DNA of 64,000 bases from contig NC_050468.1 in assembly GCF_013373865.1 (NCBI RefSeq), forward strand, positions 26,430,774 through 26,494,773, in the 5' to 3' direction. The notes below the pieces were generated by a model that saw nothing but the letters and a program-made list of their open reading frames with translations, had not been told where the DNA came from and did no database searches. This document shows, one piece after another, positions 26,501-41,500 of the stretch. A program made the translations under genes and the position numbers. The first letter of the stretch is position 1; each line of letters opens with the position of its first letter. The stretch is from Monomorium pharaonis (lineage: Eukaryota; Arthropoda; Insecta; Hymenoptera; Formicidae).

Positions 26501-29500
26501 TGCTTGTTGTGCACGCGCGCAGACACGACATCGCGATACGATCGTTTTCGACGCATCTGGCGATCGATAATCGACCGCGCGTGATAATCGTTGCGAGATC
26601 TGCCCGTGGAAGGACAATTTTAATTGGTACTCTTGTGCGACATTAATCCGAATTTTGTGTGAATCACGTGGGAACGGTCTATACGCATTTTGTATCAGTC
26701 ACGTAAATTCTTCTTTTTTAACATAATATTAATATATTTTATTATAAATTGATAATTATCTATATTCCACTTTTTATTCTTTGCATTTTTTAATTTCGTA
26801 TCTTTCGTGCTGTAACTTTTCTTCCAGTTTTGGCCATGATTCAACAAGTATTCGTGATACGCGAGCCAAACTCACCGACTCGTGGTCTGTTAACAATGTT
26901 TTCTTTATCTTCGAACTCTTTTGACGTTGCGGGAGCGTAACAGCTGGTAAGTGTCAGTCGTACGGCGACGCTACCGCTTCATCGAATGTAAAACACATGC
27001 TAACCTTCTCCCTTCCGTCGTCTTAGCCACGTAATATTTATCGTGAACCGCCCATGTGGCATTCTGTGCTTTCTTCCCCCATGGGAACCTCTCTATCGTT
27101 TTTATGATGGTGGCGAAGAGGACTTTTTGCTTGCACGGGAGGAAAAAGCTCGTCGGCTTGAAAAATAGTTCCCAGGGGGAACGTGATAATATACAATGGT
27201 AACCCGATCGTTGCAATCAAAGTTAAGTGCGGAATTTTTAATGAGCTTTCACGGCGTTGGTGTATTCAAGTAACAAAGTTTTAGTCGAGGAGAAGCGGTC
27301 GGTTTATTATTATTTTAAAGCAATTTTTGATGTGTGTAATGATGATATCTAATGTGTGGAAAGTTTCGTTAAAAAAAAAAAAATACCAAAATCAAGGTCA
27401 GCTTTATCACTATTTTAGTGACCCGAACTTATCTTCCTGTTTTTGTATGTATATCTTTATTTTTTGTAAACTTATTTGCATTAAACGAAATCTTTTGTTC
27501 GGCCTCATAAATAAGGAAACAAAAGGATTTTCTACTTGTTTTTACTCTGTGTAATATAAGCTCGTAAATTTTATCAAGCACCGTTGGAAATTGCTGACGA
27601 GGCTATCGTTGAGAATCTTTTAGGTCTGTGTAAAAAACAGAAACCTTTCTGAGCCTGTGTACTTGTTGCACTTCGCTGTCAGCGTTGCGACGACAAGTCA
27701 CGCTACCAACGCGTGGACGAACGTCTGTGCGTCAATTTATTGATTCCGCGATGATCCCTAACGTGCAACAAGCATAGCAGTGTGAAAGCTTCGTATACTG
27801 AACGTTAGATATTGCTGTTTATTACCTGATAAGCCGCCGCAATATAAATTTTTAATTACGCTCTGCCTTCATTATTTTTCTTGCTAACACAAGATGATTG
27901 TGGCAAAAACAAATAATTAAAAAGAATCGTACTACGTTGTCTAAAAATTATTATTAAATATAAATGCATATCTCAAATGTAATCTCAACAAAGTGCACAT
28001 TCGAAGAAAGATAACAGAAACGTTAAAATTATTTCAAAAATTAGAACGCTCTTTAGAGATTTAAACAATCGATTATTCTTTGATTAATTATTAACCTTTC
28101 ATCATTCGATGCGGCCCTGGTCATTATTTTGCGTTTTCTTAATACGTAAGATCTCTACTCAGCATTTCATGTCATAGTAGTCGTGATAATTAGTATGCAA
28201 TTATTCTTCCATTCGATGGAGCGTGCACTGGAGTCACGTCATAGTGGTATAATTACTAGCGCCAAAGTACATTACACGTAATATTATGAAACTTAACAAC
28301 GAGGTTCACTTTTCAGCTCTAGGCAAAGTACAATTTTTCAAACTCAATAGTAATTCATAAGTTTATACTTTGGATTAAACTAACCATCTCAGAAATTATA
28401 TTTATATCGATTTAAATAAATATGAAATAAAGACAATAAACTTTTGTAATTTTTTAAATAATTTATTCAATTTTGTATATCAACTTTAATGCTGTGTATA
28501 TAATTTATTCCGTTACTACAAATCCACGTTTACGTGATAAGAAATAAAATGATTTTTCTCTCTAAAGAGAAAATAGAAGGATGTTTTACTTGTCTTATGA
28601 TCCCACGATTATGTTGAACCTTAGTAAATCCCAAAATCGATCCCTGTTAAAGCTTATCCATAACGTCAGCAAAATGATACAACATCAGATCGTGATACAC
28701 TGCTTCTGAGGAAAAGGAATGAACTGCTGGTTTCCAAGCGAAAAATGAAATCCATATAGATAGCTGATAACAAACGATGCACTGTCAAGATTCTGTGCTC
28801 CCCTAATTTCTTCTACGCTGTTACAGAAAAATCCAATTAAAATACAACGAGCACGCTTGTGTTTGTTTGATTTCTTTGTAATGAATTATTCATATAACTT
28901 ACAATTATTATTATAAATTATTATATGACTTTTACACATAAATAATTTACTTATAAAATAAAATCGTGAAAAAAATTTTTTTAATTTTTTATCTCGCATA
29001 TAACGCAAATATTACATAGATATTAACAAAAGGAGAAAAAAAAAAGACACTAGGAATATCAATTTTTTTTATTGGCTGCGCGGCATTTAAATAATTTTTG
29101 ATGTATTTTTTCGAAATAATCGTGTTGATCAGAAACTACTCGAAGTTTTCTTTTAATATATTCGGAATTATATTATATGGGTATGAAAAACATGTCTGTC
29201 GCTGCTGCTACTTTACACAACATATATTGAATGTTATCTCACTCATAAAATGTCAAAATTTACATACCCAGTTCACATATTCCATCTATCGAGATTATTT
29301 TGCTAATCGTCATGACAACAGCGTTTGATTGAAGATTATGGCAGATTTTTCTCGGTATGAAACTTTGAAGGAGAAAAAGAAAGGAAATTTAGGGAACTCA
29401 GGCAAAAATCGATTCAAAGTGCACAAAAAAATGTTAAGACATCCAAACGTGTCTCTCATCCGTTTCTCTCCTGTCGATTACGCAAGCCCTGTTCCGAAGA

Positions 29501-32500
29501 AAGTATCTCAATAATTGCCGTGTGACGCAGACTCGTCGAGTCTCGTTTCGAACGGCCTTTCGTAATAATCTGTTATACATATATACGTACACCCGTCGTA
29601 ACCAGGCGAATTCGAGAGAACGAGTTCTTCTTCTTTTTTCCCTTCCTCTCTTCTTTTTCGTGCAACGGCGCGGCCTTTCGCTCGCTCTCTGATAAAAATA
29701 CGAGTCGGCGAGGGCGGTGGGCAAACGTATAATATACTTCCTGCACACGGGATATGGACACGTGTTTATTATTGCTTTTTATTTCACGCTTGCCAGCGGC
29801 GATTCATTTCGCGGATCAATCGGAACTGAAATATCCGAACAGGTAGAGACTTCTCGGGGAGACCCCTGGAGAAAGGCGTCGAGAGACTTGCCATAGTTTT
29901 TTTATCCGAAGTTTTTATAAACAGGCCCGTGCTATAGGCGCGCGTAAATTGTCGCCGTGTCTAATCGTGACAGCCCGACAGAGGAACTGCGACAATCGAC
30001 GCGGGGTATACTTTCCTACGTATGCATAGAGATCTACAGGGAAGAGTATATCTAATCCGCGATATTACGTTATTACGTCCGTCGCGTTACGTTGCTGTTT
30101 CAGCTCTCGCACATTACGTAAATTATGGTTGGATTGGCTAATTGGTCATCGGATAGGAAACTGGGACAATTGGATAGGGAGGGAGAGGAGCTCCCAAAGA
30201 CATTCAGCACATTCACGAAATTCGACGTATTAAAAGAGAAACTGTTATTCATCGTTTTTTTAAAGGGCGAAGAAGAGAGGAATAAAATTTCAAGGAATGC
30301 ATCTCGATTGTAACGAAGACGCGATTTATCTATCTTAACGTGCACCAGCATAATTATTTACGTTGCGCCATACAGTATTTTACGAATGACCGAAGACATC
30401 GCACTGAAGTGGAGGTTTCTTGCGAAAGCATATCTCTTTTCCACGCGTTTCGTTAATGTCCAGTCGCGTCACTTGGACAGTTCAAAGTCCAATGTCTTAT
30501 AGCGCTGTGCAATTTACATGAATATCATGATTATGCATTTCACACCTGACACCGGCGTGGAATTTCTCTTCCTCCCATAATTAGCATAGAGACAACGGGG
30601 GGAAAGGACGTCGACATCTCGATGTCACGCTTGTACAAATTGGTCTTACTTTTCCTCGCGCACAACTTGTCATTAAGTACCAACCGAATAAACACACTCG
30701 GAAACACTGGAGGCAAAATGGATAAGCAGTTAAAAACGGTGTGCATGTTTCTCGCTTTTTTTTTTAATTAGCGCGGATTTTATTTCACGCGCTGCGCGCC
30801 ATTGTGCGTTTGGACTTCCTGACGAGAAGAAATATCGCAAATTGCGATATTAATTATGGCAGCGTGTTTTTTATAATCCCTGTGTCGTTACTTAAAGTCT
30901 CATTTCACGCACTTTTGCTCTCTGCCATACTCGATTTCCGTTTAAATGTTCGAAGAGGGACACGCCACAGCTCTCGGTAAATATCCCTGCAATGACGCAT
31001 CTGATGTCGTTTCTCACTTTGTTTTTCTATAGAGAATTTATTTTATTAATGATTGCTGGAAATGAAATATTTTCTTGTACGTTTTTATATTTGTTATCTC
31101 ATTATTTTTGACCCTTAACGTTTACACTTCGTGAAAATCTCATAACACTCACCGTGAGGTCGTTAGGTCCCAACCATTTAAATGCTTACTGTAATGAAGG
31201 TATTGGTTATGAAAGAAAAATGTTTTTTATTGATATCGGTATTTACGTGTTTAGGATTGTTGATTTAATGTTATTTGACCAAAAAAGTTGTATATAAAAC
31301 TTTTTGAACTTTCTTGGAGTCTTTTGGACCCCCACAGTGAACGCTGACGGTTAATAGAATAGTGTTTCATAGAAGTAAAATATACGTTATATTGGAGCAA
31401 TGTGTCTGACACACTTCATTCGATTCGACTTTATTTAATTTACGCGACCCCACAGGCTGGGAAGCTTTACTTCTTCTTTTTTTTTTTAGACGTTAACGCA
31501 TCGAGATGACAGCACATTCGCCATTTCTTTTCCCGCGGCAATTAAATGCACGATACGTTTCGTATGATTCGAGCTGCGATAAATCGCATTTAAAGACTTC
31601 GTGCACGCGTCATTTATTCACGAGGAATGACGACCGCAATTAATAGCACTGACACAGCAGCGCGCATGTGTGTGCTGCTCTCCGGCTATGTTTCTGCAAC
31701 GGACGTTTATTCGTGATTTTTCACGCAATGAGAAACGGTTTTTTTTACAGCACGAAAGTTCCTCGCGTGTTTAACGTTGCAATTTTTCGAAGCGTACTGA
31801 AAATATAAGCTGCACGGTATAACACGAGAAATAAGAAGTACCATTTTTAGAAGTAGATCTTGGTGCTCATTTAATAATAATTAATAATTAGTTAATAATA
31901 TTTCTATATTAATTATTAAATGAATTTTTCGCAACAAGATCTCTAAAGTTATTAAAGATGCTTGTAGCATCGTTATTAAATTTGACAATTAAATTAATTT
32001 GAAACGTTATTTCTAACTTTAGTTTCCAGTCTAAATTCCGTTTCAAATCCGACAGCTATTATATATATCGGCACGCAGTTTATAGAACTGAAAATGTATT
32101 TATATTATAATTAATATGGAAATATCATTTTAAGCGTTAAGATTTTCTTTAACAGAAAAATGACACTTTTTATGTATTATTTACATACGGAGTTAATATT
32201 TAACTTATTACCGTGCTATGTATTTTTTTTCGGCTGTAATCGTGCAATTGATATTCATAATCGATTATAGCATTCTGTCGACCGACATGACTACACTCCC
32301 GTGAAGCATGAATCCGCAGCTGAATATCGTCGAAATCTTTACACATCAAGTGGAAGATTACACATGTATCTTAAGACGGAATTGTGTTAATGTGTCAACT
32401 GCTACGTGACACCATAATTTATTCAATTTTGAAAACTTGAATACTTAACTTTTTACAGATCCAGACAATTATCTGGCTTTGAATTATTCTCTAAATGATA

Positions 32501-35500
32501 AACAGAAGGGATCGGCTTTTCTCGTAAAAAAAAGTTGACAGTGAGAATCTACCGGAAAAAGAATCATGTTTTATCACTTGTGTTTTGTGGCAGCAACAAG
32601 CGAAAACCGAGAATTTTTTAATTTCCCACGGAGAGTTTACGAAGGAGTAAAACGATTTATATGTAAAATTTCATGTTAGTTTAACGGCCCTAAGAAAAAA
32701 AGGTACGGTTATAACCCACTTTGGCATCCACTATCAAGTAATCAAATTATTTGTGTTGCTTGTAACCCTAATTTTATGTTTATTTTTTCCAATTAATCCT
32801 GTATAACTAAAAATTGCAATGAGGTATTTCAATGATTTTTAAGTTATACTAGTGAAATTTCTCAATTAGTTCCGTCGATATTCAGTTACGCAAAGATAAT
32901 TTGTACTCAGTGGCACTAATCAAAATATTAAGTTGCTTAACTACAAAAAACCGGTGAAAATTTTTTCCAGAGGAAAGTTTATAAAGTGAAATTAGATAAT
33001 TGTGAGTAGATAAACAAATTACATCGATTTGTAATTTGAAAATTATTGGAAAGTTATCTATAACGCGAAAATTATTATAAAAGACAAAAACATTTTTTGA
33101 ATAATTTATTCTTAAAATTAATTTGGTGAATTCAGAACTCTATATGTAATTGCACATTGAACATAATTTAACTGTGTATTTTGTTCGAACGGAAAATGCG
33201 ATTAGCACGTACGCAAACTGCTTCAAAGTGTTAATGTCTTTTGCAGTAGCCGAACGACATGCTCTGTCGATTTGCTGCATGTTATTCACATTCCCTCGTT
33301 ACAGCGAATGAACTGAACTCGAATACCATGAGACACGGAACGTAATCCTTCGAACGGTAAACCGATTTTACATTGGTGATTAACATTATGGCACGCGAGC
33401 GATTTACGTAATATATTTTGATTCGGTATAGACAGGACACAGCGTCGTTACTTGTGAATCGCACGTTCATATAAATAGAATTTATATTTAGACGTACGTA
33501 AGGTTGAATATATTGAAACGACTATCTAACCTTGAATAATTTTTTTTAAACAATTTGTGATAAAATATCCCAGACAACTTTCAGAGGGGCGCCTATTGAA
33601 AAGTATATTAAATATATTAAATGCTCTATTTAACCATCAGATTTTTTATAGACTTAATTTGGTGATTATGCAAGTTCGATGCTTTTTTTATACATATAAA
33701 AACTGTTTTATATTATCGTCATGTTTTATACCCCTCTCTCAATTGCATAATCCTCCTAAAGTTTATTAAATATATCTAAATAAAACTGTATTACGAATAA
33801 GACGCGTCCATCCAGAAATCTTATTGTATAAATTTCACAGAAGTATTGAGAAATAATATTTCTTTATATTGTTTTTATTTAACTTTGATATATGTGATAA
33901 ATATATGCATTCACTCAGAAGAGAATTTAAAGTATCCTGTATACAGCTTGAAAGATCTGCAATTCATCAGCTCACGTAATTGTTTTTTTGTTTGCTTTTT
34001 GCAGAATTACATACGCTTCTTATGAAACAGGCCCCAATAATAATAATATTTTGCGATGCAACTCAAGCAAAAGTCTTCTTCTGCCATTATCAGAGCTCGA
34101 ACGACGTAATGATATCGCGTTCGACGGATGTAATTAGTAATGTAATGTAGTCCACGTCCTCGCGACACGTGTCCCGTTCGTGTATAATTATCTTATCGAC
34201 TTAACTACGATCTCTCAAGCCTTTCCAAGACTTGTCTAATTGCCGGACGTCGAGTTTATCTTTTCCAAAAAAAGTTATGTCCTACACTTTGTTAAGGTAA
34301 TGTAAACATAATGCGAGTAAATAATAACGTAATGACTAACGTGGTGATCCGCACATCTTGCGGCGAACATATTTTCTGCGATTGGATCAAGAAGCCAGTA
34401 CGAAATTGAATCGTCGGATTCCTTCTGTCCGTCAGTGGGCGCATGTCGTCGAATATACTGCTTTTACAAACGTCTTTTGTGCACGCAATATCGCGACGTA
34501 AAGCTAGCTCGATGTAATTTCGACCGTCGGTTTATTGATTCGGTGTTATATTCGCCACACAATCAAACGCGCAATTGTTATAAACTCTTTGACAAGCATG
34601 GATGTTTCATTCAACGTTTATGTCATACGTCGAACTACTTTAATGATAATTTCACGGTGCGTTTGTTCCACTTAATATTACAGAGAATGCACTGAACGTT
34701 TCTTAAGGGCGAGTATATAAAATTATATGATAATTTAGTTTTCATATAAATTAAAACGGCGTTAAAACTCTAATTAAAATTGGGAAATGAGGAAACTAGA
34801 AATTGTTTTTTTCGTTTACGAGATTATTAATTAGTGGTGTTTGGTTTCTGAAACTGCTCATATGAATGAATATAAATTGGCGATTGTAATAGAAAGTTAC
34901 GTTTTTATGTAATTGTGCTACAACACTAGTATAAAACACTAGCTACAATTTTAATTTAGTTAGTAGTTTTTATGTTAATGGTAGAATATAATTTGTCTGT
35001 AGTAACGTTTATTTAATTCTGGCACGACTGTCGTAAGCATTTATTGTCATCAATGCAGCGACTAGCTGTAATCGAATCATCTTCGTGATCGATACGATTA
35101 TGGTGATATACTTTTAATTACTTTAATTATATAGCGAGAGATTGCTTTCCAACTCGCTACTCTAGTTAGCAGCCTCATGACGATCAAAGAAAACTTTTTC
35201 GCCTTTCTTAGCCAATCACTAAATGGAATCGTGATTGCTCTTTCAAGGGATATTTTTTGTTACCTTTCGCGAAGGTAGTTTTATCTTTTAAAAATTAGAA
35301 TCTCTGTGTTCGTTGTAGTTTTCAAATTCGAGCACGTAGCTTGTGCACATGAAATTTCCTTTAAAATAAAAATTCCTTTGAGAAAACGACAACGTTAATT
35401 TATGGCTTGATAAAAAATTTTGTTGCTTAATAAAGAATATAGCTACGTCAAAGCACGTACGTAGATTTACATTTACCACGATAAAGCATCTATACATATA

Positions 35501-38500
35501 CCTAAACAAAGCGTTACAGACATGCGAGAAAAGTTGAAAACAATATTTTTTTTTTTCGATAATGTCACCCAAGGACGTGTATTCTTTTCTTTAACGTAAT
35601 TGTGGCACTCGTCCAAATTGGCCGTTAGTCGTTATGTCGCGTCGTTTTAACCATGAAAGTTTCATATCTGGCAGCAAGTAACTTAAACTCGATTGTCGAC
35701 CGTAAAATTTTACCAATAAGTGCGTGCCGGTCTGTATAAGATATAACAATTTCAGCCGTACCTGCAATCTTCTCTCGATAATATAAATGTATATTGCTTA
35801 TAAATTATTTTTATGATGTCAAAATGCTTATCAGAAAATTCGAAACTATCAATGTAACTTAGAGCTGCTATTTGACCTGGATGTTTGTGCTAGTTTTGCT
35901 TACGTATAGTTTATGCTTGCTCTTATGAAAGCGTATTCGACTTTCAGTGAATTTCACGATAAAATTGCAACCAGCTAGATCAACTAAATACGCTATGAAA
36001 TAAACTAATAGTAAATCCTTCTTTAGGAATATTTTTAGTTGTATTATTGTATTATTGTATTGTACAAAATTATAAAATATTTTGAACTATTTATATAATG
36101 TCTCTCTTTTTTTAACATTTAAAGCTTTTTATAATAAATTTTTGTAATGCATTTTTTTCGTAATGCATTTTTTTGTGTACTTTTATTGTTTTTTCTTTTA
36201 TAATTTAATTGCATTAAAAATTAATATTTATTAAGATTGTAAAATAAATTACTTTGCATGTAAATTAAAATGTAATTTGTTTTTGTCTTAAAAAACCGTA
36301 TATCGTTATATCGTGAGTAAGATATAAAAAGATTTCTCTAGAAAGTAGAAGGTCGGGGTGATTCTTGATTGCACACACGGGACCGAAAGTGTCAGACTAG
36401 TCTTTCAGCTTTGATTAGAATGTCAAAAGACGCTTTGGCATTGATCCCAAAATCAGCTTTTGGTTTGTATTGCTTTCACGACACGACGCCACTGTTACGC
36501 CGCCGTAATTTATATGCGTTGTCATCAATTTCGATATTCGACAGACGTCAGAACGGGTATTTGTGTACCTTCACTCAAATCATGATAACACGGGTTATAA
36601 ATTGGTGGAACGATTTATACTTTTCGATGTAAGTATAAACTCAAATATAAACTAATCCATCATTCGACATTTATTGTTTCTACGTTACACTTGTGAATAT
36701 TTGCCTCTACGATGAAACTGCAATATTTGCAAAAATGTGATTTGGCGATGAACATTACTTTCTCTCGCGGTAATAAGATCGATTCCCGCAGTTGAAATTA
36801 CGCTGTCATTTATAAAATTCTTGTACCGTATTCATACCTGTAATTACATTACGTAAACATACCGAAGAAGTATTTCACGCAACAGCGGTAACCCGATTAT
36901 ATGCGATAACTGCGAATAAGCTCCTGTAAATCAGAAAGTTTTCCAGTGAAAGTGTAGCATTGTTTTGCATGTACACACGGAAAGAACGATTTTGCTAAGG
37001 TATCTAAAAATTTAGCTGGATACAGATCTGAACAGTTTTTGTTAAACTATCAAAATAATTATGGACACTCACGCTCATTGCTAGAATGCCAAAATTTTAG
37101 GCATCAAGCTGAACGTCATTCGTAATTATTTTGGTAATCCAACATAATTATTTGTAGATATGTATTTATACAGTTAAATTTTAAAATACTTTAGCAAAAT
37201 TATTCTTTCCGTACATTTTTAAAAAATTCTAGTCATTGAAAAAAATGGTATAGAAATGATAAATCGACGATTACAATCAAATTGTTGATTTAATTTTATT
37301 ATATACATTTTGACATTTACATATAAACTGCAAGATATTTGGAAAAGCATGTAGGACAATATAGAAAAACGTATGACAATCTAACGTCTTGTGACAGATT
37401 TAATTTGTCTCCATGCTACATGAAGATACGCTAATTATGTTGTATAAGTAATAACTAGCGGTAACTCGAGAATTAAGTAGTGTGAGAATCAGTTTAATCT
37501 TTGACACGTATTGTTCGGTGAGAATTCGTATAGCAATAAACTCTCACACGATCGACTATCAATTGTCATATTAATCATAAATGGAACTGTCACAGAATTG
37601 TTATTGTTATTCAAAATTATTAAGTGTTGCTTGTAAATAACTGCGAATCGAAACGTGATTCACTCGTTCTGATTTACAACGAATTATTTCTGCCAATCGG
37701 ACGAAAACACTTATAATATATATTGTCTACATTACATGTAGTTTTCTGATAAAACAAGGGACACGTGTCGCACAAAGTCTAGGAATAATTAATTATGAAC
37801 AATTTACCTTGTTGGGGCAATAACAAGCAAAAAGATTTTATCTATTTCTCCGATAACTTATCGCTTTATCTTTAACGATATTATTGCGTGATCTAAACGA
37901 CTCTTCGAAACAGTATTTTACGTTCAAAGGTTATTCATGATACTTTGTCAATTCTTAGTACCATTTATATTTGTCATTGGTTATTATTAAATGTTTTAGT
38001 AAGATTCCACGTAAAAAGTTATCATTTCGTTTTGTGTAAACAAGTGGATTATCTTTAAGACATTTTTTGAGATAATTTTACTTATGCATATACACAATCA
38101 ATAAATTTATTATTACTTATGTAAATTAGTACCTTTTATATGTATAATTTAATTTTTAATAGAATAGACATTTGATATAGTGTTTTATTATGGCTTATGT
38201 TTTGTATAATTTTTAATTAATACTTAATGTAATTAGTAATTGTTAATTACAAATTAATTAAAATATAAAAGATAAATTGACATATATCATAAAAATCACG
38301 TAAGTTTTGTGCACAATTTATAAAAGAATATTTTCTAAGCAGTTTGCGCCTTCATTCACGAACAGTTGGGAGTTAATTAGCATTTTATTTTTCAGCAGAG
38401 CGATTGTATGTGTTAATTCACCACTAGCACTGCTACCGGAAATGATACCGGGAATACGCGCTTGCTTTTTTTTATATGACCCTTCCGCAGGCTTTGTAAC

Positions 38501-41500
38501 GGTCGATTTCCCTTCGCGTGTGGCTCGATTGAACACGTTGCGATGATTGCGACATATTATTGGGGTCATAAGTCCTTGCCCCCCCTCCCCCTTGAATAAT
38601 CCAAGGCTCAATCTTTTTTATTTGAATCGTTTGTATTTTATTATTCAAACTTGATTCTTTGTCTCTGTCTCGTTTAAATACAGAGAGTGACTTTTGAATA
38701 ATTAGCGAATAAATAAAATTATTAAAGCGTTTCTTTGTTATTGCCTGGGAAAAAATTTACAAGAAAAAAGATAAAAATTTAATTACAAGTCTTTTGTCAG
38801 AGTTCATTTTTCTGGATATTACTATTGAAATTCTTATGATTGCGTAAGATTTTTTGCACGTAATAATTGTTACACAAATAGAACATTCGAAGAATGGACT
38901 TACATTATGAATTATATGTTATATAATGCATATACGTATATATGATTTATATTATATTTTATATGGGATATATAAAACAATTGAGTATTAAGAAAAAAAA
39001 AAAATAAAATTGATTGTGCAAGTTGTGTAAATTTTGATCAATATTCATCAATATTGATAAAAGTAAATGTTGTATTTATGGACTATCGAAGGCGAAATTT
39101 TAAATCATATTAATATTGTACACGTAAATGATATCATTTATATATTGATACAAAAAATCGATAGAAAGTTCGTATCGCATACGCCACGCGAATTTATTTA
39201 GGTAGGTAACCATTTTCGATAGGCAGGCGACAGGTAAATGTAGGCGCGCATGTAACGTGCATGTAATACATACAGGTGCATAACAGTAGCTACCAAGGTA
39301 CATATTCTTTTGAAAATACGTTCCTTGCTGAAGACGAAAACTCCGGCAAGAAGAAATTGGAAGCAAGTAGAAAATTTCCAGACATTCAGGAATTTCTCGA
39401 TAAGAATTTCTCTGTTCTATTATCAGTACAATGTAATAATTATTTATGTTCCCCTTAATCACAAAACTATTTAAAAAATATTATATAGAGAGAAGAGTGA
39501 TTAATAGCCCATATAATAACTTGTATTGAAAATATAATCTTAACTAAATTTGTATTGCCAATTTATACTAACAAAGTTTGAATTAGCGAATGTTCTTAAT
39601 CTTTACAATAATATTATTTATCTATAATATATGTACATATTATCCATTTTCTATTATATGTTATTCATTATATGTATGCACATCTTGTGTTAAATGTATT
39701 AATTAATTTCTGTGTTTTTCATAAAAGCTTAAAAAAAGGATATTTGCAAACAATAAAATAGAGGTTTATGGAAAAATCTTCACGGAAAACAAACTTTTTG
39801 CAATTTTGAGTTGATAAAATTTTCAAAACTTTTGGACCGCTTCTACTTCTTAAAATATGTATTAGGTGATGTTGAGACGACCGAAACAAATAATAAATCC
39901 GGAGATAGATCTGAGGAAAGATCTGGATGAAGGAGAATTATCAGACTAAAGTATAGATAACATTTTTTGTGGGATGTGAATCGAATGTTATTGTACAAGT
40001 GACATAATAAAATCTTCAAAATTTGTGATATATTTTTGCTAAAATGTTTCTCGGAAAAGTTGTTTTTCGACGAAAATATTGCTCTTATTTTTGCAAGAAA
40101 TAATTATTATATATCAATAATAACAATGTGATTATTAATATTATATTATTATCATATTATTATTTTAAATAATTGAGTTGATTTTACTTAAGTTAAGAAT
40201 ACAAAACGATTTTTTGGATTAACTAAATTCTTGTTCAGTACGTTTTGCCTCGAGCATGAATTTTTCATCGGAGTGTAACCTGATTAATCGCGCAGATAAA
40301 GGAAACTGGTCGCACTGGATTAAAGCGACGGCAAACGGCCTGTAGATAGTTGGATACTGCGCATTTCGCGAACGTTCGATTCGCGGACAACAACTTCATC
40401 GTATCGGATATTTTCGATCCGTTGCCTAATCATCGTTGCTTTTTAATGAAGTGTCGCAAGTTAGAAGCTAACTTTTCAGCATCAATCCTTTCTCCATTGG
40501 CCTCTTTTCTTTTTGCTCTCTTTCTTTCTCGCGTGTAATCGAGAACTGTTTCCGCGCCTATCTAAATGCAGCGGTTCGCTTAAAAACGGCATCGCTCCCT
40601 CCTGCTGAAACTCGATGCTTGCAAGTTTGATGTTTACGTCGAAATTGCGTGCAGGAATTCGGTCGCGAAATGAAGTTTCGCTTCACTGAGTTAACATCTG
40701 CCCATCACGAGAAGCGTGAATTTCCGCGCATCTTTCTGCAATATTATTTGCTTACATTATTGCGATAATAATTTGATGTCGTAATTTCACCTGTCCATTA
40801 ACATAATTATTACATTTCATCATAATAGAGCTCGAGTGCGTTCTGAAAATGTCCGAGATATTTGCATTAAAAATTATATCAAAAATTTCTGCGCTTTTTG
40901 TCGATGGAATGTTTTTGTTATTAATCCGACTTACGAATAATGCACGGAGTCATGAAATCACAAGTGTCTGGTTATGATGGACTCTTTCCTGCTCGAAGGG
41001 TTAATATCGTTTAGCAAATATGATTCTGTATACATACACGCCGATTTACGAGCGGCTATCTGCGGACAGACGGCTGCGCTCGCTTATTTTCGTTCTTGAG
41101 TTTCACCTGTAGAATTCTAGAACACGAGAGTCGCGTTATATCGCGCGCAAAAAATTCCTCGAAGACATACTCGATGCGTATCACGTTATTAACGATCCAA
41201 TCTTCTGGATTACCAATATCAAACGACAATCGGTTTTAATATCAACGAATAAATGCTTGGAAATTGAAGAGTTTCGCAAACAGATAAGAGCCGATAGCAC
41301 GAGCTTGATTACTCACTCAATTGATTTTTGGAATGATTTTGGCATTATCTCTTAAATTATTCGTGTCTCTTAAGACGGTGGTTTAATTACAAGAACGTAT
41401 GACAAAGGAAGAATTCTCAAACAAGATAACACTTGACAGATTTTACGCGTTAACGAGAAAGACTCTGGACTGTGTACATGTGTGGTGCGAAATCAAAGGA

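Noticed and set aside
26971..27216. 81-codon minus-strand frame that reads like a protein exon
   Set aside because: No recognised family and no consensus donor or acceptor at either side; not enough to call a nested gene.
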